Shown piece by piece: positions 61,408 to 64,000 of a stretch of DNA of 64,000 bases. Source of the DNA: Sabethes cyaneus (lineage: Eukaryota; Arthropoda; Insecta; Diptera; Culicidae); NCBI RefSeq assembly GCF_943734655.1, contig NC_071354.1, positions 43,439,744 to 43,503,743 of the forward strand, written 5' to 3'. The number at the start of each line of letters is the position of its first letter. The first letter of the stretch is position 1. The notes under the pieces were generated by a model. That model saw nothing but the letters and a program-made list of their open reading frames with translations, was not told where the DNA came from and did no database searches. Both the position numbers and the translations under genes were made by a program.

Positions 61408-64000
61408 AATTGTTCCAGTCTTTTATTCTTTACTTTAGAATCATTCTATTGTAAAAAATGATCCAATGATTTTTATTTTACAAAAGTATCTCTGGTTGGT
61501 TATATTCTAGTCACCGGTCATCAAGCTTGCCCTCCCGAAGGGAAATTATGACAAATTTATGCCTGATAGAGGAATTCCCCGAATCTCATCAAGCAGAATC
61601 CTATCAAAACCAGTTTCTCCTAGGGGAGTGAGTATTTAAATTTCTATAAGCGTTCATCAAGCAAAACCGGCACGGAGTTGCTTCGTGCCGGAACTCAGCT
61701 ACATGAAGGTCGGTGCAGACGAGCGGCTAGCGAACAGCACGTATCGGAGGCTACAGAAAGAAGTGATCAAATTATGAAAGCAAGTAACGCTTTTAAAGGC
61801 TTGCCTGTAAGGACCTTATCGGTTACACCTTGTCGTGCATTTGACACAAAAAAGCGAATAGAATCACGACTTGAACTCTGTGCTCACAGATTTTTTTTCT
61901 CCTTGTGATTCAGTCTCCCATCAAACGAAGCCTAAACAGTGATTTGAATATGTATAGTTGTACAGTGTCCTTCAAAACGTGCCAACTCTTGTAGCTCTGG
62001 CTGGTGACTAAAGGCACCGTAGACTAAGTACGTGTACGATGAAATTTTGTATGCACCGGCAAGTGCTCCACTTGGCTTTCCGCCTGAACTTCCCACACCA
62101 ATTACCGGCTCATTTTATAGGGCTTGTTGATATGCTTTAAAATGCATAGCTCTTTTTACTTTTCATGGGCTCTTTCGCAAGACCTAGTTGTAGAAAGAAA
62201 TTTCAAATTCCAACCAAGCGCACTGAAGTGCGTTGCGTTGGGGAATTTTATTCCTCATTATTTTTTGCTTTACTACCGAACCATCAAGAGGGGAAGCAAA
62301 CACTGGAGATTGTTTCTTATGATCAAAAACAATGAATTTAACCGACTAACCCATATTATTCAACCACTTTTAATGAGTCAAAAATCATCCATTCGCCCCG
62401 CAATGAACACCCACCGAATGTTGAACCGATAGTAATTGTCTGATGTCGATTCGACGAATGTTCGTACCTGAATGTTTTTCTTTCCACTTCATTCATGCCA
62501 TGGATATATACATATGCCTATACAACATGTTTGAATGGGTCAAGCTTTTGTTGACGCATACCACGTATGATATAATGGGTGCAGTAGCGAGAAACCGGTT
62601 TCCTACCGTCTGATTTGCCGGCTTTTTCTATAATAATGGAATGTATGCTGTTTACATTTGGCTGATTTTAAAATGTAGTAAACCAATGCTAAATACTTTG
62701 GTTAATACAAATTTTTTCATTAAAAATAAAACTGATTAGTAGATTCATACATCTTATTCAAGTTGGTTGCAACTTGCAACTCAAAAATAACAGAGCATAA
62801 AGCGCTAATGAGGAAGACTAAATTGCGCCATTACTGAAAACCCGCCTTGGTATGCATGGGTAAAATTCCCATAAAACAATTTGCTCACTCAACTAAACCG
62901 GTAACACACGCACTGAGCCGCTGCTGGTGTGTTTATAGTTTTCCTATGGTTTGCACTCCATGATTGGCCCGCTACAGCCAGCAACTCCACTGCAGCCACC
63001 CAACCAGCCAGCCAGCGGCTTTGTCATAGCTGCACACGATAGGCGCGGTTAGCGTGACTGTTCATCATTTCATTAACATGATTAACACTTTAGCATGCTT
63101 TAGTAGTTCGCTTAAGTACACGATAGTCGAATGAATTCCACTGTTTATCAGTCAGCGTGGTAGTAAAATTGTAGAGCTATGCTGAATGGTACACATAATG
63201 ATCGTTTCGGTGTTGTACACATTCAATCGGTACTATTATATCTACGGTGACGACAAAGTAGCGAATCCATCCGCTCTGTACTCATCCCTTAGCTATTATA
63301 CATCCGGTAAGTTGTTCGTAGCCATGCTACAAAAGAGCAAATGCAATTCAAGTGTCATTGAGATTTTGTGGTTCATTTGCATGCGCTTTGGGGAAATTTA
63401 GCTTTTTTCCACACGCGAAATGGGAGGGAGGAAAACTATTATCCCAATTGTGCTTATAGCGCGGTCAAAAATTGTCTGTCGAAAATGGAATAAAAGTTTA
63501 AACGTGTCCTATCTACAAATGCATAAGACATGCCTTTTCTTGCTATAATGCTTACTATTGTTATTTTGCTTGCTATGCTTGTTTTCATCGTGGTGACGAC
63601 TTGAAATTTCTAATAAAAAAGTGAACTTTTTTCAACGCCAAATGACTTAAAAACTCCGGAATTTACTCCGGATTACTGTGACCAACTACGTTATTTTCTA
63701 CTATTAATGTGTCATTTTAACGGTAAGCCTTAATATGCTTACTTATGCTAACCTACGTAATCAACAAAAAAAAATTGTTTTTGAACCGTTCCGATATGGT
63801 TTACACGTGTTTCATTAAATAAAACCTAAACAACGCTATAGTAGCGCTGTGATAACGAATAGTCGCTAGTAGCCAGCGACTACCAATATCAAGTTCCAAT
63901 AGGTACTTACCAAAATTAGTTTGCTGGCGAATTTCAGAAATAGTAGCTTTGGATTTCCATTAATTTCCACAATACCGACAAAATTTTGTTATAAAAATTT
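61408..64000. other. Non-coding; no exon or element recognised
   Basis: The sequence is mostly AT-rich. Frames such as 62124-62432 (102 codons, plus) lack any recognisable domain and show no splice or promoter context. A short ccagccagccagcggc repeat is at 63003-63020. If the gene starting at 45186 continues, this is still its first intron. Confidence 0.35.

Noticed and set aside
62124..62432. A 102-codon gene
   Set aside because: No domain, no promoter or splice context and no codon signal were found; it is likely a chance frame.
1..64000. A clustered defence, biosynthetic or other novel multi-gene system
   Set aside because: Apart from three unrelated host genes, all recognisable coding sequence is from decayed retrotransposons, and there is no gene cluster to support such a claim.

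Overview
The window looks like genomic DNA from a mosquito, most likely a culicine with a transposon-rich genome. The evidence is a kelch-like protein of the dipteran diablo type, a Myopic/HD-PTP gene with insect architecture, 65-77 bp small introns beside multi-kilobase introns full of retrotransposons, and tRNA-derived SINEs resembling the Feilai type of Aedes. The species call is inference; the gene calls rest on the translated sequence.

Only three host genes are supported. (1) diablo, a BTB-BACK-kelch cullin-3 adaptor, is on the minus strand at 5243-3619; its last coding exon lies off the left edge. (2) myopic (HD-PTP/PTPN23 orthologue) is on the plus strand at 10490-24513, complete in eight coding exons that join in frame to 1787 codons. 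Its PTP-like domain keeps the C-x5-R spacing but has lost other catalytic residues. (3) One first coding exon, 45186-45422 plus strand, belongs to a gene I do not recognise; its other exons are probably beyond the right edge. diablo and myopic are divergently arranged, with about 5 kb of MITE-rich DNA between them.

Most of the rest is mobile DNA. At least five non-LTR retrotransposon lineages are present: Jockey-like (1-930, 51150-51900, 56856-57254); a Jockey/CR1-like element in myopic intron 4 (16090-18925); an I-like element with zinc knuckles (19050-21045); a LOA-like element with RNase H (27331-32945); and two families of RTE-like elements ending in (AAGT)n tails (931-2880, 29829-31624, 37502-38893, and 47170-50491, plus fragments). 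Several are nested, with target duplications that give the order of events. DNA-type repeats include a pogo-like MITE, two hAT-like MITEs with 8-bp duplications, a palindromic MITE, a TACACT(C/G)AAG-ended MITE family, a long foldback with about 610-bp arms, and two Helentron-like elements carrying tandem arrays of about 143 bp. From 58.2 to 60.5 kb lies an unusual pyrimidine-rich tract.

I found no CRISPR array, operon, phage, rRNA gene or convincing functional tRNA gene. No sequence here demonstrates a new biological system. The most interesting items are the foldback with its SINE insertion, the higher-order Helentron-like array, the nested transposon layers, and the predicted pseudophosphatase domain of Myopic. 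All repeat boundaries were read by eye and may be off by some bases.
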